Shown here in pieces: positions 34,083 to 42,075 of a stretch of DNA of 64,000 nt. The stretch is from NCBI GenBank assembly GCA_026393895.1, contig JAPKZG010000051.1, positions 23,670 to 87,669 on the forward strand. The letters run 5' to 3'. Positions within the stretch are counted from its first letter, which is position 1. The number at the start of each line of letters is the position of its first letter. The position numbers and the translations under genes were made by a program. The stretch comes from Candidatus Aminicenantota bacterium. Lineage in GTDB: Bacteria; Acidobacteriota; Aminicenantia; Aminicenantales; UBA4085. The notes below the pieces were generated by a model. That model was not told where the DNA came from. It did not search any database and saw only the letters and a list, made by a program, of their open reading frames with translations.

Positions 34083-34112
34083 TTGACAAAGACAAAACCG
34101 TTTTGTTATAAC
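34083..34112 (+). promoter_or_regulatory. Promoter with perfect palindromic operator for the NuoE/NuoF-like operon
   Basis: TTGACA (34083-34088), an 18-base spacer, then TATAAC (34107-34112). The spacer contains ACAAAAC-C-GTTTTGT (34092-34106), a perfect 7-1-7 inverted repeat. A repressor there would block polymerase. It does not match the Rex consensus. About 200 bases of leader follow before the first start codon; I see no riboswitch I can name in it. Confidence 0.65.
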
Positions 34113-34320
34113 TCGACCTTAATTTAATGCGCATCAAATTTTTAGTGTGGCGATTGATCGATAGCCTTCTCGGGCTGCAGGACGTTGCTTCGCCCGGAAC
34201 AGGGCGACCTGTCACCGGAACCCGATCTCCCGTCCCGCGCCGCAGCTGTACCGTGTTTCCGGACTTTCCCGTTCTATCCCACCCGGTCAAACCCCAATTC
34301 TCGATCAAGGAGGGAACATT

Positions 34321-34824
34321 GTGAACGTCCCCCAAGAAAGACTCCAGTCCATCGTCGAGAAGCACCACAGCAACAAGAAAAACCTGATTGCCACGCTCCT
34401 GGATATCCAGGAGGAATTCCACTACCTGCCCCCCGACTCCCTCCGTTATGTCGCCCGCGCCCTGGGCATGCCCCTCATCGACATCATCGGAGTGTCCACG
34501 TTCTATCGCGCCTTCAGCCTCACGCCCCGGGGCGAACACACCTGCCTGGTGTGCATGGGGACGGCCTGCCACGTGCGCGGCGGCCCGAAAATCCTGGAGG
34601 AATTCGAGCGGCGGCTGTCCATCAAGTCCGGGGAAACGACGCCTGACGGCCGATTCACGCTGGAGACCGTCGCGTGCCTGGGGTGCTGCGCCATCGGGCC
34701 CGTCGTCACCGTAGACGGCGAATACTTCGGCCACACCAGCATCCGCAAGGTCAACACCATCCTGAAGAAATACCAGAGGTCGGAGAAAGCCGCGCCCAAG
34801 GCGGACGAGTCCCCAGCGTCCTGA
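34321..34824 (+). CDS. HydC/NuoE-like [2Fe-2S] subunit
   Basis: A 167-residue thioredoxin-fold [2Fe-2S] protein like NuoE or the gamma subunit HydC of bifurcating hydrogenases. It is mostly helical at the N-terminus, then shows CMGTACHVRGG and VACLGCCAIGPVVTVDGEYFG with the cluster cysteines. The start codon is GTG behind AAGGAGGGAACATT. First gene of the electron-transfer operon. It would pass electrons between the NADH/FMN subunit and other clusters. Confidence 0.9.
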   Translation: MNVPQERLQSIVEKHHSNKKNLIATLLDIQEEFHYLPPDSLRYVARALGMPLIDIIGVSTFYRAFSLTPRGEHTCLVCMGTACHVRGGPKILEEFERRLSIKSGETTPDGRFTLETVACLGCCAIGPVVTVDGEYFGHTSIRKVNTILKKYQRSEKAAPKADESPAS

Positions 34825-34869
34825 CCGGCCGCTGTCGACCGGGAGAACGGAATACAGAAAGGAGTTCCG

Positions 34870-35367
34870 ATGGCTGATAAAAAGAGACCTGCCAAGAAGA
34901 AAGCCGGGAAAAAGACTCCGGTCAAAAAGAAACCCATCCCCAAGAAAGCCGCGGCTCCCAAAGCGGCGGCCGCTCCGGCTCCGGGGAAGAAGCTCACCAT
35001 CCAGGACCTGGCCCAGATCCGCGACAAGACCCGGGCTCTCCTGACCATCCGGGAAGGCCAGGGCCGGGCCAAAGTGACGGTCCACATGGGCACTTGCGGG
35101 ATCGCCGCCGGGGCCCGCGAGGTCATGGACGCCCTGCTCGACGAGATGCAGAAGCGGAAGATCAAGGACGTGGTCGTCACGACCTCGGGCTGCGTCGGGT
35201 TGTGCAGCCGGGAGCCCATGGCTACGGTCGAGATCGCCGGCGAACCCCCGGTCAAGTATGTCGACATGGATGCCCAGAAGATCCGCAAGGTCCTGGTCGA
35301 CCACGTGCTGAAAGGACACTTGGTGAAGGAATACGCCCTGGCTGTCGGAAACGAAATGCTGTTCTGA
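34870..35367 (+). CDS. Small thioredoxin-like ferredoxin with Lys/Ala/Pro-rich tail
   Basis: A 165-residue protein. The first 45 residues are almost only Lys, Ala and Pro (histone H1-like). The rest is a thioredoxin-like ferredoxin domain with GTCGIAAGAREVMDAL and TSGCVGLCSREP. Such domains occur as separate small subunits in bifurcating hydrogenase operons of Thermotoga-like bacteria. Only three Cys are conserved in the domain, so cluster ligation may need another residue or partner. The ribosome-binding site is AAAGGAG. The charged tail is the odd feature. Confidence 0.82.
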   Translation: MADKKRPAKKKAGKKTPVKKKPIPKKAAAPKAAAAPAPGKKLTIQDLAQIRDKTRALLTIREGQGRAKVTVHMGTCGIAAGAREVMDALLDEMQKRKIKDVVVTTSGCVGLCSREPMATVEIAGEPPVKYVDMDAQKIRKVLVDHVLKGHLVKEYALAVGNEMLF

Positions 35368-35370
35368 GAG

Positions 35371-37206
35371 GTGCCCTTGAAACAATATCGTACTCATTTG
35401 CTCGTGTGCGCCGGGACGGGGTGCGTGTCCTGCGGATCGTTCAAGATCAAGGAAGCCCTGGAAAAGGAAGTCCGGAAGCGGAAGCTCGAGGATGAGGTCA
35501 TGATCATCGCTACGGGCTGCAACGGATTCTGCGAGCGGGGCCCTATCCTCATGGTCCACCCCGACGGGATCTTCTACCAGCAACTCAAGGTCGAGGACGT
35601 CCCCCACCTTATCGAGGAGCATATCCTCAAGGGCCGCCCGGTCAAGAGACTAATGTATGTCCCCCCCGCGGAGAAACAGCCGATCCCCAAGATGAAGGAC
35701 ATCGAGTTCTTCAAGCACCAGCGGCTGATCGTGCTCCGCAACCGGGGACGGATCGACCCGGAGAAGGTCGAAGAATACATCGCCTTCGACGGCTATGAAG
35801 CCCTGGGCAAAGCCCTGTCCGAGATGACGCCCGAGGCGATCATCGAGGAGATCACAGCCTCCGGGCTTCGGGGACGGGGCGGCGCGGGCTTTCCCACCGG
35901 CAAGAAGTGGCTGATCTGCCGCCAGGCCAAGGGCTCACCCAAGTACCTGATCTGCAACGGCGACGAAGGCGACCCGGGCGCGTTCATGGACCGGTCCGTT
36001 CTCGAGGCCGACCCCCACGCCGTCCTGGAAGGGATGGTCATCGGGGCCAAGGCCGTCGGCGCGGAGAAAGGCTTCATCTACATCCGTCATGAGTATCCCC
36101 TGGCCTTGAAACGCATGGACATCGCCGTCCGCCAGGCCCGAGACAGGGGATTGCTGGGCCAGGATATCCTGGGTATGGGATTCGATTTCGACGTGGAGAT
36201 CGTCCAGGGCGCAGGGGCCTTCGTCTCCGGCGAAGAGACGGCCCTTATCGCTTCCGTGGAGGGCCGGATCGCCATGCCCCATCAGCGCCCCCCCTACCCT
36301 GCCCAGAAGGGCCTGTGGGGCAAGCCGACGGTCATCAACAACGTCGAGACATGGGCCACAGTGCCCAACATCATCCGCCGCGGGTCGAAGTGGTTCTCGA
36401 GCCTGGGAACCAAGACCAGCAAGGGGACGAAGATCTTCTCCCTGGTGGGCAAGATCAACAACACCGGGCTGGTCGAGGTCCCGATGGGCATCACACTCAA
36501 GGATATCATCTACGGCATCGGCGGCGGCATCCCCGAAGGCCGGAAATTCAAGGCCATCCAGATCGGCGGACCTTCGGGCGGCTGCATTCCCAAGAAGCTG
36601 ATCGACCTGCCCATTGACTACGAAAGCCTGACCGAAGCCGGGGCCATGATGGGCTCGGGCGGCATGATCGTCATGGACGACAAGACCTGCATGGTCGACG
36701 TGGCCAAGTACTTCCTCAACTTCCTCCGGGATGAATCCTGCGGCAAGTGCGTGTCCTGCCGCGAGGGCACCCAGCGCATGTGGGAAATCGTCAAGAACAT
36801 CACCGAGGGAAAGGGCACGGAGGCCGACCTCAAGCTGCTGGAAGAGGTGGCCCTGGCCTGCAAGGACGCCTCGATGTGCGCCCTCGGCCAGACGGCGGCC
36901 AACCCGGTCCTGTCCACCCTACGCTACTTCCGCCACGAATACGAGACCCACATCCATGAAAAGCGCTGTCCGGCGGGTGTCTGCACCAAGCTCATCCGCT
37001 ATGTGGTCATCCCCAGCGCCTGCACCGGCTGCCTGGCCTGCAAGAACTCCTGCCCCTCTGACGCCATCCGCGGAACGCTCAAGGACGCCCATCTCATCGA
37101 CCAGAGCAAGTGCATCAAGTGCGGGGCCTGTTTCGAAGCCTGCAAGTTCGAGGCGATCGAAACCGAGCGGCAACCGGCCATTGCCATCGTGGAGGAAGTC
37201 CGATGA
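35371..37206 (+). CDS. HydB/NuoF-like NADH- and FMN-binding Fe-S subunit
   Basis: A 611-residue flavoprotein with the domain order of HydB of bifurcating enzymes. It has an N-terminal [2Fe-2S] domain (CAGTGCVSCG, CNGFCERG), the NADH motif GRGGAGFPTGKKW and the FMN motif NGDEGDPGAFMDRS. An SLBB-like segment follows, then the [4Fe-4S] site ESCGKCVSCREGTQRM, and finally two ferredoxin clusters (CTGCLACKNSC and CIKCGACFEAC). The extra C-terminal clusters separate it from respiratory NuoF and fit flavin-based bifurcation. The frame allows GTG at 35371, but TTG at 35377 has better spacing to GAGAGG. The next gene overlaps the stop by 4 bases. Confidence 0.9.
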   Translation: MPLKQYRTHLLVCAGTGCVSCGSFKIKEALEKEVRKRKLEDEVMIIATGCNGFCERGPILMVHPDGIFYQQLKVEDVPHLIEEHILKGRPVKRLMYVPPAEKQPIPKMKDIEFFKHQRLIVLRNRGRIDPEKVEEYIAFDGYEALGKALSEMTPEAIIEEITASGLRGRGGAGFPTGKKWLICRQAKGSPKYLICNGDEGDPGAFMDRSVLEADPHAVLEGMVIGAKAVGAEKGFIYIRHEYPLALKRMDIAVRQARDRGLLGQDILGMGFDFDVEIVQGAGAFVSGEETALIASVEGRIAMPHQRPPYPAQKGLWGKPTVINNVETWATVPNIIRRGSKWFSSLGTKTSKGTKIFSLVGKINNTGLVEVPMGITLKDIIYGIGGGIPEGRKFKAIQIGGPSGGCIPKKLIDLPIDYESLTEAGAMMGSGGMIVMDDKTCMVDVAKYFLNFLRDESCGKCVSCREGTQRMWEIVKNITEGKGTEADLKLLEEVALACKDASMCALGQTAANPVLSTLRYFRHEYETHIHEKRCPAGVCTKLIRYVVIPSACTGCLACKNSCPSDAIRGTLKDAHLIDQSKCIKCGACFEACKFEAIETERQPAIAIVEEVR

Positions 37207-37901
37207 TCAAGTTCCTCTTGAACAACCTCGAGGTTCAGGTCGAAGAAGGCTCGACCATCCTGGACGCGGCCAAGTTTTACGGTCTGGAGATCCCGACCCT
37301 GTGCGACCATGAGGGCCTGAAGCCCTTCGGCGGCTGCCGGCTGTGCCTGGTCGAGATCGGCCGGGCGCCCGGGACCAAGCTGGTGGCCTCCTGCACCTAC
37401 TCGGTGGAAGAGGGCCTGGTGGTCCACACCGACACCAAGCGAGTCGTGGAGGCCCGGCGGATGATGATCGAGCTCATGCTCTCCACCGCGCCCTACTCCA
37501 AGGTCCTCCAGGACCTAGCTTCCTTGTACGGCGTGAAGCAGATGCGCTTCGAGCCCCGCAACGAGGAATGCGTCTACTGCGGGTTGTGCATCCGGATGTG
37601 CGACGAGCAGATGGACGCCCAGGCCATCGGCTTCCAGAACCGCGGCTACAAGCGGAAGATCGGGACTCCGTTCGACATGAAGTCCGAGCAGTGCCGGCTG
37701 TGCGGGGCCTGCATGTACATTTGCCCGGCTTGCCAGCTGCGCTGCCAGGGTCCGCAGGCGGATACGGCCCTCTGCAACGCCTGCCTGACCATGGACCCCA
37801 CCTGCCTCGACGCCTTCGACGAGATCCAGTGCTGGATGTATGACGCAGGACGGTGCGGGACCTGTGTTCCGAAGGATTCGGAGCAGGCTAAAAAATCGTG
37901 A
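37203..37901 (+). CDS. NuoG N-terminal-like / HydA-N-like ferredoxin subunit without H-cluster
   Basis: A 232-residue Fe-S protein matching only the N-terminal part of HydA or NuoG. It has a plant-type [2Fe-2S] domain (LCDHEGLKPFGGCRLCLVEI) and two [4Fe-4S] motifs (CVYCGLCIRMC and CRLCGACMYICPAC). The tail is Cys-rich (CNACLTMDPTC, CWMYDAGRCGTC). The H-cluster domain that would make it a hydrogenase is absent, and there is no such domain elsewhere in this operon. It overlaps the NuoF-like gene by 4 bases and is followed 78 bases later by the FMN protein. It probably wires the NuoF-like subunit to that protein. Confidence 0.88.
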   Translation: MIKFLLNNLEVQVEEGSTILDAAKFYGLEIPTLCDHEGLKPFGGCRLCLVEIGRAPGTKLVASCTYSVEEGLVVHTDTKRVVEARRMMIELMLSTAPYSKVLQDLASLYGVKQMRFEPRNEECVYCGLCIRMCDEQMDAQAIGFQNRGYKRKIGTPFDMKSEQCRLCGACMYICPACQLRCQGPQADTALCNACLTMDPTCLDAFDEIQCWMYDAGRCGTCVPKDSEQAKKS

Positions 37902-37979
37902 TCCGGAGAACCGTTATGGATACTATCGCTCTTCATTCAACTTTAAAAATCGGAACACCAAGGGACTAAGGAGGTCACC

Positions 37980-39557
37980 ATGTCTTACACAAAACTCAAT
38001 CGGAGCGCAGCCACCCTCACCAAGAATAGAACCGAAGGGTCGATCAGCCCCTTCAGCGGCATGTGCGTCACGTGCGTGGACGGCTGCATCGGGATGTGCG
38101 AAATCGGGAAATCAGCCTACCGGGCGGCCGAGGTCCTCTATCCCCAGCCGTTCGGGATCATCACCGCCGGCGCGGAAAAGGAATATCCCTACGACCTGTC
38201 CCATTTCTCGATCATGGGGACGGCCGCCGGGGCCTACGGCTGCGAGGCCGATTCCGACAAGGCGACGTTCGAGAAGGTTTCGACCGAGACGGCGATCGGC
38301 CGGAACAAGGACATCAAGCTCAAGCTGCCGTTCATCGTCCCCGGCATGGGCTCGACAAACGTGGCCAAGAACAACTGGCCCGGGATCGCCATCGGCGCGG
38401 CCATCACCGGAACCATCCTGACCGTCGGCGAAAACGTCTGCGGGATGGACGAGGAATCCGAAATCAAGAACGGCCGCGTCCTGCGTTCCCCGGACATGGA
38501 AATGCGGATCAAAACCTTCCAGAACTGGTCGGACGGCTACGGCGAAGTTGTCGTCCAGGCCAACGTCGAGGACACGCGGCTTGGCATCCAGGAGTACGCC
38601 ATCGAAAAGCTGGGCGTGGAAACCGTCGAGCTCAAATGGGGCCAGGGAGCCAAGGACATCGGCGGCGAAGTCAAGATCAAGAGCCTGAAAAAGGCCCAGG
38701 AGCTCAAGCGCCGCGGGTACATCGTCCTCCCCGACCCGGAAGACCCCAACATCATTTCCGCCTTTGAAAAAGGAAGCTTCAAGGAATTCGAGCGCCACTC
38801 CCGGCTGGGCATGGTCGAGGAGGAGACGTTCATGAAGCGGGTTGAGGAGCTGCGCAAGGCCGGGGCCAAGCACGTGTTCCTGAAGACCGGCGCCTACCGG
38901 CCGGCCGACCTCGCCCGGGCGGTCAAGTTCGCCTCCAAGGCCAAGCTCGACCTGTTAACGGTCGACGGGGCCGGCGGCGGGACGGGCATGAGCCCCTGGC
39001 GGATGATGAACGAATGGGGCGTCCCCAGCGTCGAGCTCTGGAGCCTGACCTACAAATACGCCAAGATGCTGGACAAGAAAGGCGAGTACGTTCCGGACCT
39101 CTGCTTCGCCGGCGGCGTCACCTTCGAGGACCAGATCTTCAAGGCCCTGTCCCTGGGCGCGCCGTACGTCAAGGCGGTCGGCATGGCCCGCAGCGTCGTC
39201 GCCGCGGCCATGGTCGGCAAAACCATCGGCAAGCGGGTCGCCGAAGGGCAGATCCCGGTTTACGTCGAGCGGTTCGGCGGCAGCGTGGACGAAATCTTCG
39301 TCACGGCGCCCGAGCTCAAGCGGCGCTTCGGCAAGCGCTACGCCGACCTTCCGCCCGGCGCCATGGGCGTCTACAGTTATTTCGCCCGGCTGAGCCAGGG
39401 CCTGCGGCAGCTGATGGCCGGCGCCCGCAAGTTCGGCCTGTCCTACATCACCCGGGACGACATCGTCTCCCTGACCAAGGACATGGCCGACCTCAGCGGC
39501 GTCCCCTACATCATGGATGCCGACAAGGACGAGGTGGAAAAGATCCTCAAGGGCTGA
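37980..39557 (+). CDS. Glutamate-synthase-type FMN-domain protein
   Basis: A 525-residue protein built on the FMN-binding barrel of glutamate synthase large subunits. The core shows VELKWGQGAKDIGGEVK, TVDGAGGGTGMSPWRM and CFAGGVTFEDQIFKALSLGA. The N-terminus has its own Cys cluster C29-x2-C32-x3-C36-x3-C40, while the usual [3Fe-4S] cysteines of GOGAT are missing. No glutaminase domain is present. A strong AGGAGGTCACC precedes the ATG. Following the HydBC-like genes, it is the likely catalytic or electron-accepting partner of the complex in place of a hydrogenase. Whether it makes glutamate or uses another substrate cannot be told. A decayed copy of its 3' end lies at 41764-41884. Confidence 0.85.
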   Translation: MSYTKLNRSAATLTKNRTEGSISPFSGMCVTCVDGCIGMCEIGKSAYRAAEVLYPQPFGIITAGAEKEYPYDLSHFSIMGTAAGAYGCEADSDKATFEKVSTETAIGRNKDIKLKLPFIVPGMGSTNVAKNNWPGIAIGAAITGTILTVGENVCGMDEESEIKNGRVLRSPDMEMRIKTFQNWSDGYGEVVVQANVEDTRLGIQEYAIEKLGVETVELKWGQGAKDIGGEVKIKSLKKAQELKRRGYIVLPDPEDPNIISAFEKGSFKEFERHSRLGMVEEETFMKRVEELRKAGAKHVFLKTGAYRPADLARAVKFASKAKLDLLTVDGAGGGTGMSPWRMMNEWGVPSVELWSLTYKYAKMLDKKGEYVPDLCFAGGVTFEDQIFKALSLGAPYVKAVGMARSVVAAAMVGKTIGKRVAEGQIPVYVERFGGSVDEIFVTAPELKRRFGKRYADLPPGAMGVYSYFARLSQGLRQLMAGARKFGLSYITRDDIVSLTKDMADLSGVPYIMDADKDEVEKILKG

Positions 39558-39584
39558 GACCGAACGGCGCGATAAGGAAAAGAA

Positions 39585-39617
39585 GGGGACGGAGGTTCGC
39601 CTCCGTCCCTTGTTATT
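39585..39617 (+). terminator. Rho-independent terminator after the FMN protein
   Basis: GGGACGGAGG, loop TTCG, CCTCCGTCCC, then TTGTTATTTT. A perfect 10-bp stem with a UUCG tetraloop ends the operon. Confidence 0.9.
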
Positions 39618-39628
39618 TTCGGTGGTTT

Positions 39629-39735
39629 TTGCGGTTTCCGTTGAAATTGACGGCACCGGACGACCGGCGGAACAATACCTGCGTGGTCAAGCGGGGAGGT
39701 TCACCACCCGGGGCGGTGATTGAAGCACCGTGGAT
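39629..39735 (+). repeat. Promoter-like repeat, copy A
   Basis: Matches 43999-44112 over its whole length and 41956-42015 over its core. The shared core is TTGACR, an 18-base spacer containing CCGG...CCGGCGG, an A/T hexamer (AACAAT here), then CCTGCGTGGTCAAGCGGGGAGG. It lies between a terminator and a gene, as the other copies do. Confidence 0.7.
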
Positions 39736-39777
39736 AAAAAAAATTTCCTCTATGGGGAATGATTCGCATATGATCGA

Positions 39778-39811
39778 AACCGAGATTAAGAACCGAGATT
39801 AAGATTATAAT
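39778..39811 (+). promoter_or_regulatory. Tandem 13-bp direct repeats abutting a perfect -10
   Basis: AACCGAGATTAAG occurs twice in direct tandem (39778-39790, 39791-39803), directly followed by TATAAT (39806-39811). No good -35 is visible, so the repeats may bind an activator for the gene at 39884. Confidence 0.45.
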
Positions 39812-39883
39812 ACGGAGAAGAGCATTTCGTTTCCGGGGACGGAATGGTCATATTCGAGGAAAGAAATCCCGGGGAGGCGTCTG

Positions 39884-40576
39884 ATGACTGTGTTAAAATC
39901 GCCCTATCTCGAAAAAATCGACGCGAGGGGAAAGTTACAAGTTTGGATCGTGGATGGAAGCTTTATCCGGACCCATATCGACGAAGAGTTCACGAACTTC
40001 GGCCATCACTTGGCCTTTCCGTATATTCCGGAGAACGAATTCTGGATTGACCGCGAAGCCCAGCATGACGAACGAAAGTTTTTTATCGAGCACATGCTGG
40101 TCGAACATCGCTTGATGGCCAAAGGGATGAAATATGACGAAGCCCTGGTCATCGCCGACCGGAGCGAACGACGGGAGCGTCGCCGCGCCGGCGATATCCG
40201 TCGCTTCACCGGCGGCGGAAATAGGTTGCCGGACGGGCATAACGTCCACGAGAGGCTTTGGAAGACGTTGGAGAGCGGAATCAAAGTCTGGATCGTCAAC
40301 GGCCGGCTCGTCCGCAGCGTTTTTGATATTGATTTCACCGAGGGCGGTCACGATTATGTCTATGAATTCGTCCCCTCGAACGAGGTTTGGATCGACGACG
40401 CCCTCGAAGAAAACGAGCGCCCCTTCGTTCTTCTTCATGAGCTCCACGAGCGGAACCGCATGGCCGGGGGCTGGCCCTATCATAAGGCCCACGATGAATC
40501 GAGCCGTTTGGAATATCACAACCGCCACCATCCCGATGAACTTCACGACGCCCTGGCCGAAGAGGGCTGGTCTTGA
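39884..40576 (+). CDS. Protein with two tandem homologous modules, unknown
   Basis: A 230-residue soluble protein made of two related halves: LQVWIVDGSFIRTHIDEEFTN with EFWIDREAQHDERKFFIEHML, then VWIVNGRLVRSVFDIDFTEG with VWIDDALEENERPFVLLHEL. I recall similar single-module proteins in archaea and phages but cannot name a family. His/Glu-rich helices (LLHELHERNRM, NRHHPDELHD) could bind metal; no complete HExxH motif is present. The ribosome-binding site is GGGGAGGCG. Its stop overlaps the TTG start of the next gene, so the pair is coupled. Confidence 0.72.
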   Translation: MTVLKSPYLEKIDARGKLQVWIVDGSFIRTHIDEEFTNFGHHLAFPYIPENEFWIDREAQHDERKFFIEHMLVEHRLMAKGMKYDEALVIADRSERRERRRAGDIRRFTGGGNRLPDGHNVHERLWKTLESGIKVWIVNGRLVRSVFDIDFTEGGHDYVYEFVPSNEVWIDDALEENERPFVLLHELHERNRMAGGWPYHKAHDESSRLEYHNRHHPDELHDALAEEGWS

Positions 40577-41748
40577 GAATCAAAAACGCCGCTCTCGGCC
40601 TTATTCTCTTCATCATCCTCTCCGATTTTACCGGAGGAACCGTTGTTTCCGGAGAGGGAGGAAAGCTCCGTGTCCTGGATCTTGAGGGAACGCCGTACCA
40701 AATGGGGATGATCCACGGAACGGCGCTTAAACCCGAAATCACGGAACTCATCAAACGCTGGAAAGCCGACCTCGCCGGAAAATATCAAGTTCCCGCGGAA
40801 GATTTCATTCGAAAATTCCTGAACCATACCGATTTTCAACCCTCCATTGATCGGTGGACGCCAGGCCTCCTGGACGAAGTCCGCGGCATCGCCGACGGCG
40901 CCGGTGTGGATTTTGAGACGATGTTCGCTTTTCAATTGCTCGACGAAAGCTGGGTCATGAACGAAGACCTCGGTCTCGATAAGTGCACGACCATCGCCGC
41001 CGGGAAAAGGAGAGGATTTCCGGCGTTCACTTCCCAGACGTTGGATATTCCCGTCTTCTATCACGGCTTCCCGACGGTCCTTCGAATCCGGGACAAAAAG
41101 GAGAACCTGGAAACGCTCGTCTTCACGATCCCGGGAGTCGTCGGCGTGAACGGATTGAACAACCGGTCGGTCGGTGTTTGCGTCAACGCCGTTACGCAAC
41201 TCGCTTCTTCCCGGAACGGGCTTCCCGTCGCCTTTGTCATTCGAGGGATTCTTCGGCAAAAAACTTACGAGCAGGCGGTGAAATTCCTCCGGGATATTCC
41301 GCCGGCCGCCCCGCAGAACTATGCCCTCGGCGGCCCGTTGAACGCGGCCTGTTTTGAGCGTTCGGCCGGCAAAATGATCCCGTTCCTCCCCTTCGCCGGG
41401 GCCGAGTTCACCTATCACACGAATCATCCCCGGATCAACGACGACCTCGACCCGAAATTTTCGGCAAACTTAAAACGCGACGGCCTATCCCTGGAAATGT
41501 TTAAGACGTTCTGCCCGCGGTTCAACTTTCTCGAGCGGACGCTGATGGACAACTCGACGACGATCGATCTCGCCTTTCTGAAAACGCTGTTCGCGAATCG
41601 AACCTCGGGAATCAACAATGCCTCCACTTGTGTTTGTACCATCATGATCCTGGGCGAGAAACCGGAACTTCATATTTCGCCCGGTCGTCCGGACATCGAG
41701 CCTTTCCGGGTCCTCGGTTTTTCGTCGCGGATCACGGACCCCGATTGA
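40573..41748 (+). CDS. Secreted C45-type acyltransferase / N-terminal nucleophile hydrolase
   Basis: A 391-residue protein related to acyl-CoA:6-aminopenicillanic acid acyltransferases and C45 peptidases. It has a signal segment (LGLILFIILSDFTGGTVVSG), the family entry motif GTPYQMGMIHGTALKPEI, and the nucleophile C138 in LGLDKCTTIAA. Autoproteolysis before this Cys would expose the Ntn nucleophile. TSQTLDIP and VNGLNNRSVGVCVNA follow as in the family. The substrate is probably an N-acyl amino acid or amide in the envelope. TTG start inside the stop codon of the preceding gene. Confidence 0.82.
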   Translation: MRIKNAALGLILFIILSDFTGGTVVSGEGGKLRVLDLEGTPYQMGMIHGTALKPEITELIKRWKADLAGKYQVPAEDFIRKFLNHTDFQPSIDRWTPGLLDEVRGIADGAGVDFETMFAFQLLDESWVMNEDLGLDKCTTIAAGKRRGFPAFTSQTLDIPVFYHGFPTVLRIRDKKENLETLVFTIPGVVGVNGLNNRSVGVCVNAVTQLASSRNGLPVAFVIRGILRQKTYEQAVKFLRDIPPAAPQNYALGGPLNAACFERSAGKMIPFLPFAGAEFTYHTNHPRINDDLDPKFSANLKRDGLSLEMFKTFCPRFNFLERTLMDNSTTIDLAFLKTLFANRTSGINNASTCVCTIMILGEKPELHISPGRPDIEPFRVLGFSSRITDPD

Positions 41749-41763
41749 ATTTCCTCAAATAGG

Positions 41764-41884
41764 GCCTGTCCTAAATCACCCGGGACGACATCGCCGCCCT
41801 GACCAAGGAAGCCGCCGACAGCAGTGGCATCCCCTACATCCTCGACGCCGACAACGACGAGGTGGAAAAGTTCGTCAAGGGCTG
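41764..41884 (+). pseudogene. Remnant of a second glutamate-synthase-type FMN gene
   Basis: Encodes GLS-stop-ITRDDIAALTKEAAD...GIPYILDADNDEVEKFVKG and a stop, colinear with the last 40 residues of the FMN protein at 37980-39557. A TAA replaces the Tyr codon after GLS. The rest of the gene is missing. Confidence 0.85.
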
Positions 41885-41906
41885 ATTCTTAACGGCACAA
41901 TACGGA

Positions 41907-41942
41907 AAGGGACGGAAGTTCGCTTCCGTCCCTTCTTTTTTG
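41907..41942 (+). terminator. Duplicate of the FMN-gene terminator
   Basis: AAGGGACGGAAG, loop TTCG, CTTCCGTCCCTT, then C and T7. Compared with 39585-39617 one stem pair has changed from G-C to A-T on both strands, so pairing is kept. Confidence 0.9.
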
Positions 41943-41955
41943 CTTTTCTTCAAAC

Positions 41956-42015
41956 TGAAGCGCCGGGCTACCGGCGGAATAATACCTGCGTAGTCAAGCA
42001 GGGAGGTTCATTTAT
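41956..42015 (+). repeat. Promoter-like repeat, copy B
   Basis: A shorter copy of the repeat at 39629-39735: CCGGGCTACCGGCGG, AATAAT, ACCTGCGTAGTCAAGCAGGGAGGTTCA. The -35 equivalent has decayed to CTGAAG. Confidence 0.7.
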
Positions 42016-42039
42016 AGCTTTTTATCTTATTGACCCGGA

Positions 42040-42068
42040 TTGACATCGCCCAAACCGCGGCAATATGA
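42040..42068 (+). promoter_or_regulatory. Promoter abutting the ABC transporter start (leaderless candidate)
   Basis: TTGACA (42040-42045), a 17-base spacer, then ATATGA (42063-42068). The ATG at 42076 is 7 bases past the -10 and lacks a ribosome-binding site. Confidence 0.4.
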
Positions 42069-42075
42069 TTTCGCC

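Noticed and set aside
34092..34106. Rex operator in the electron-transfer promoter
   Set aside because: The palindrome lacks the TTGTGA half-site pattern expected of Rex.
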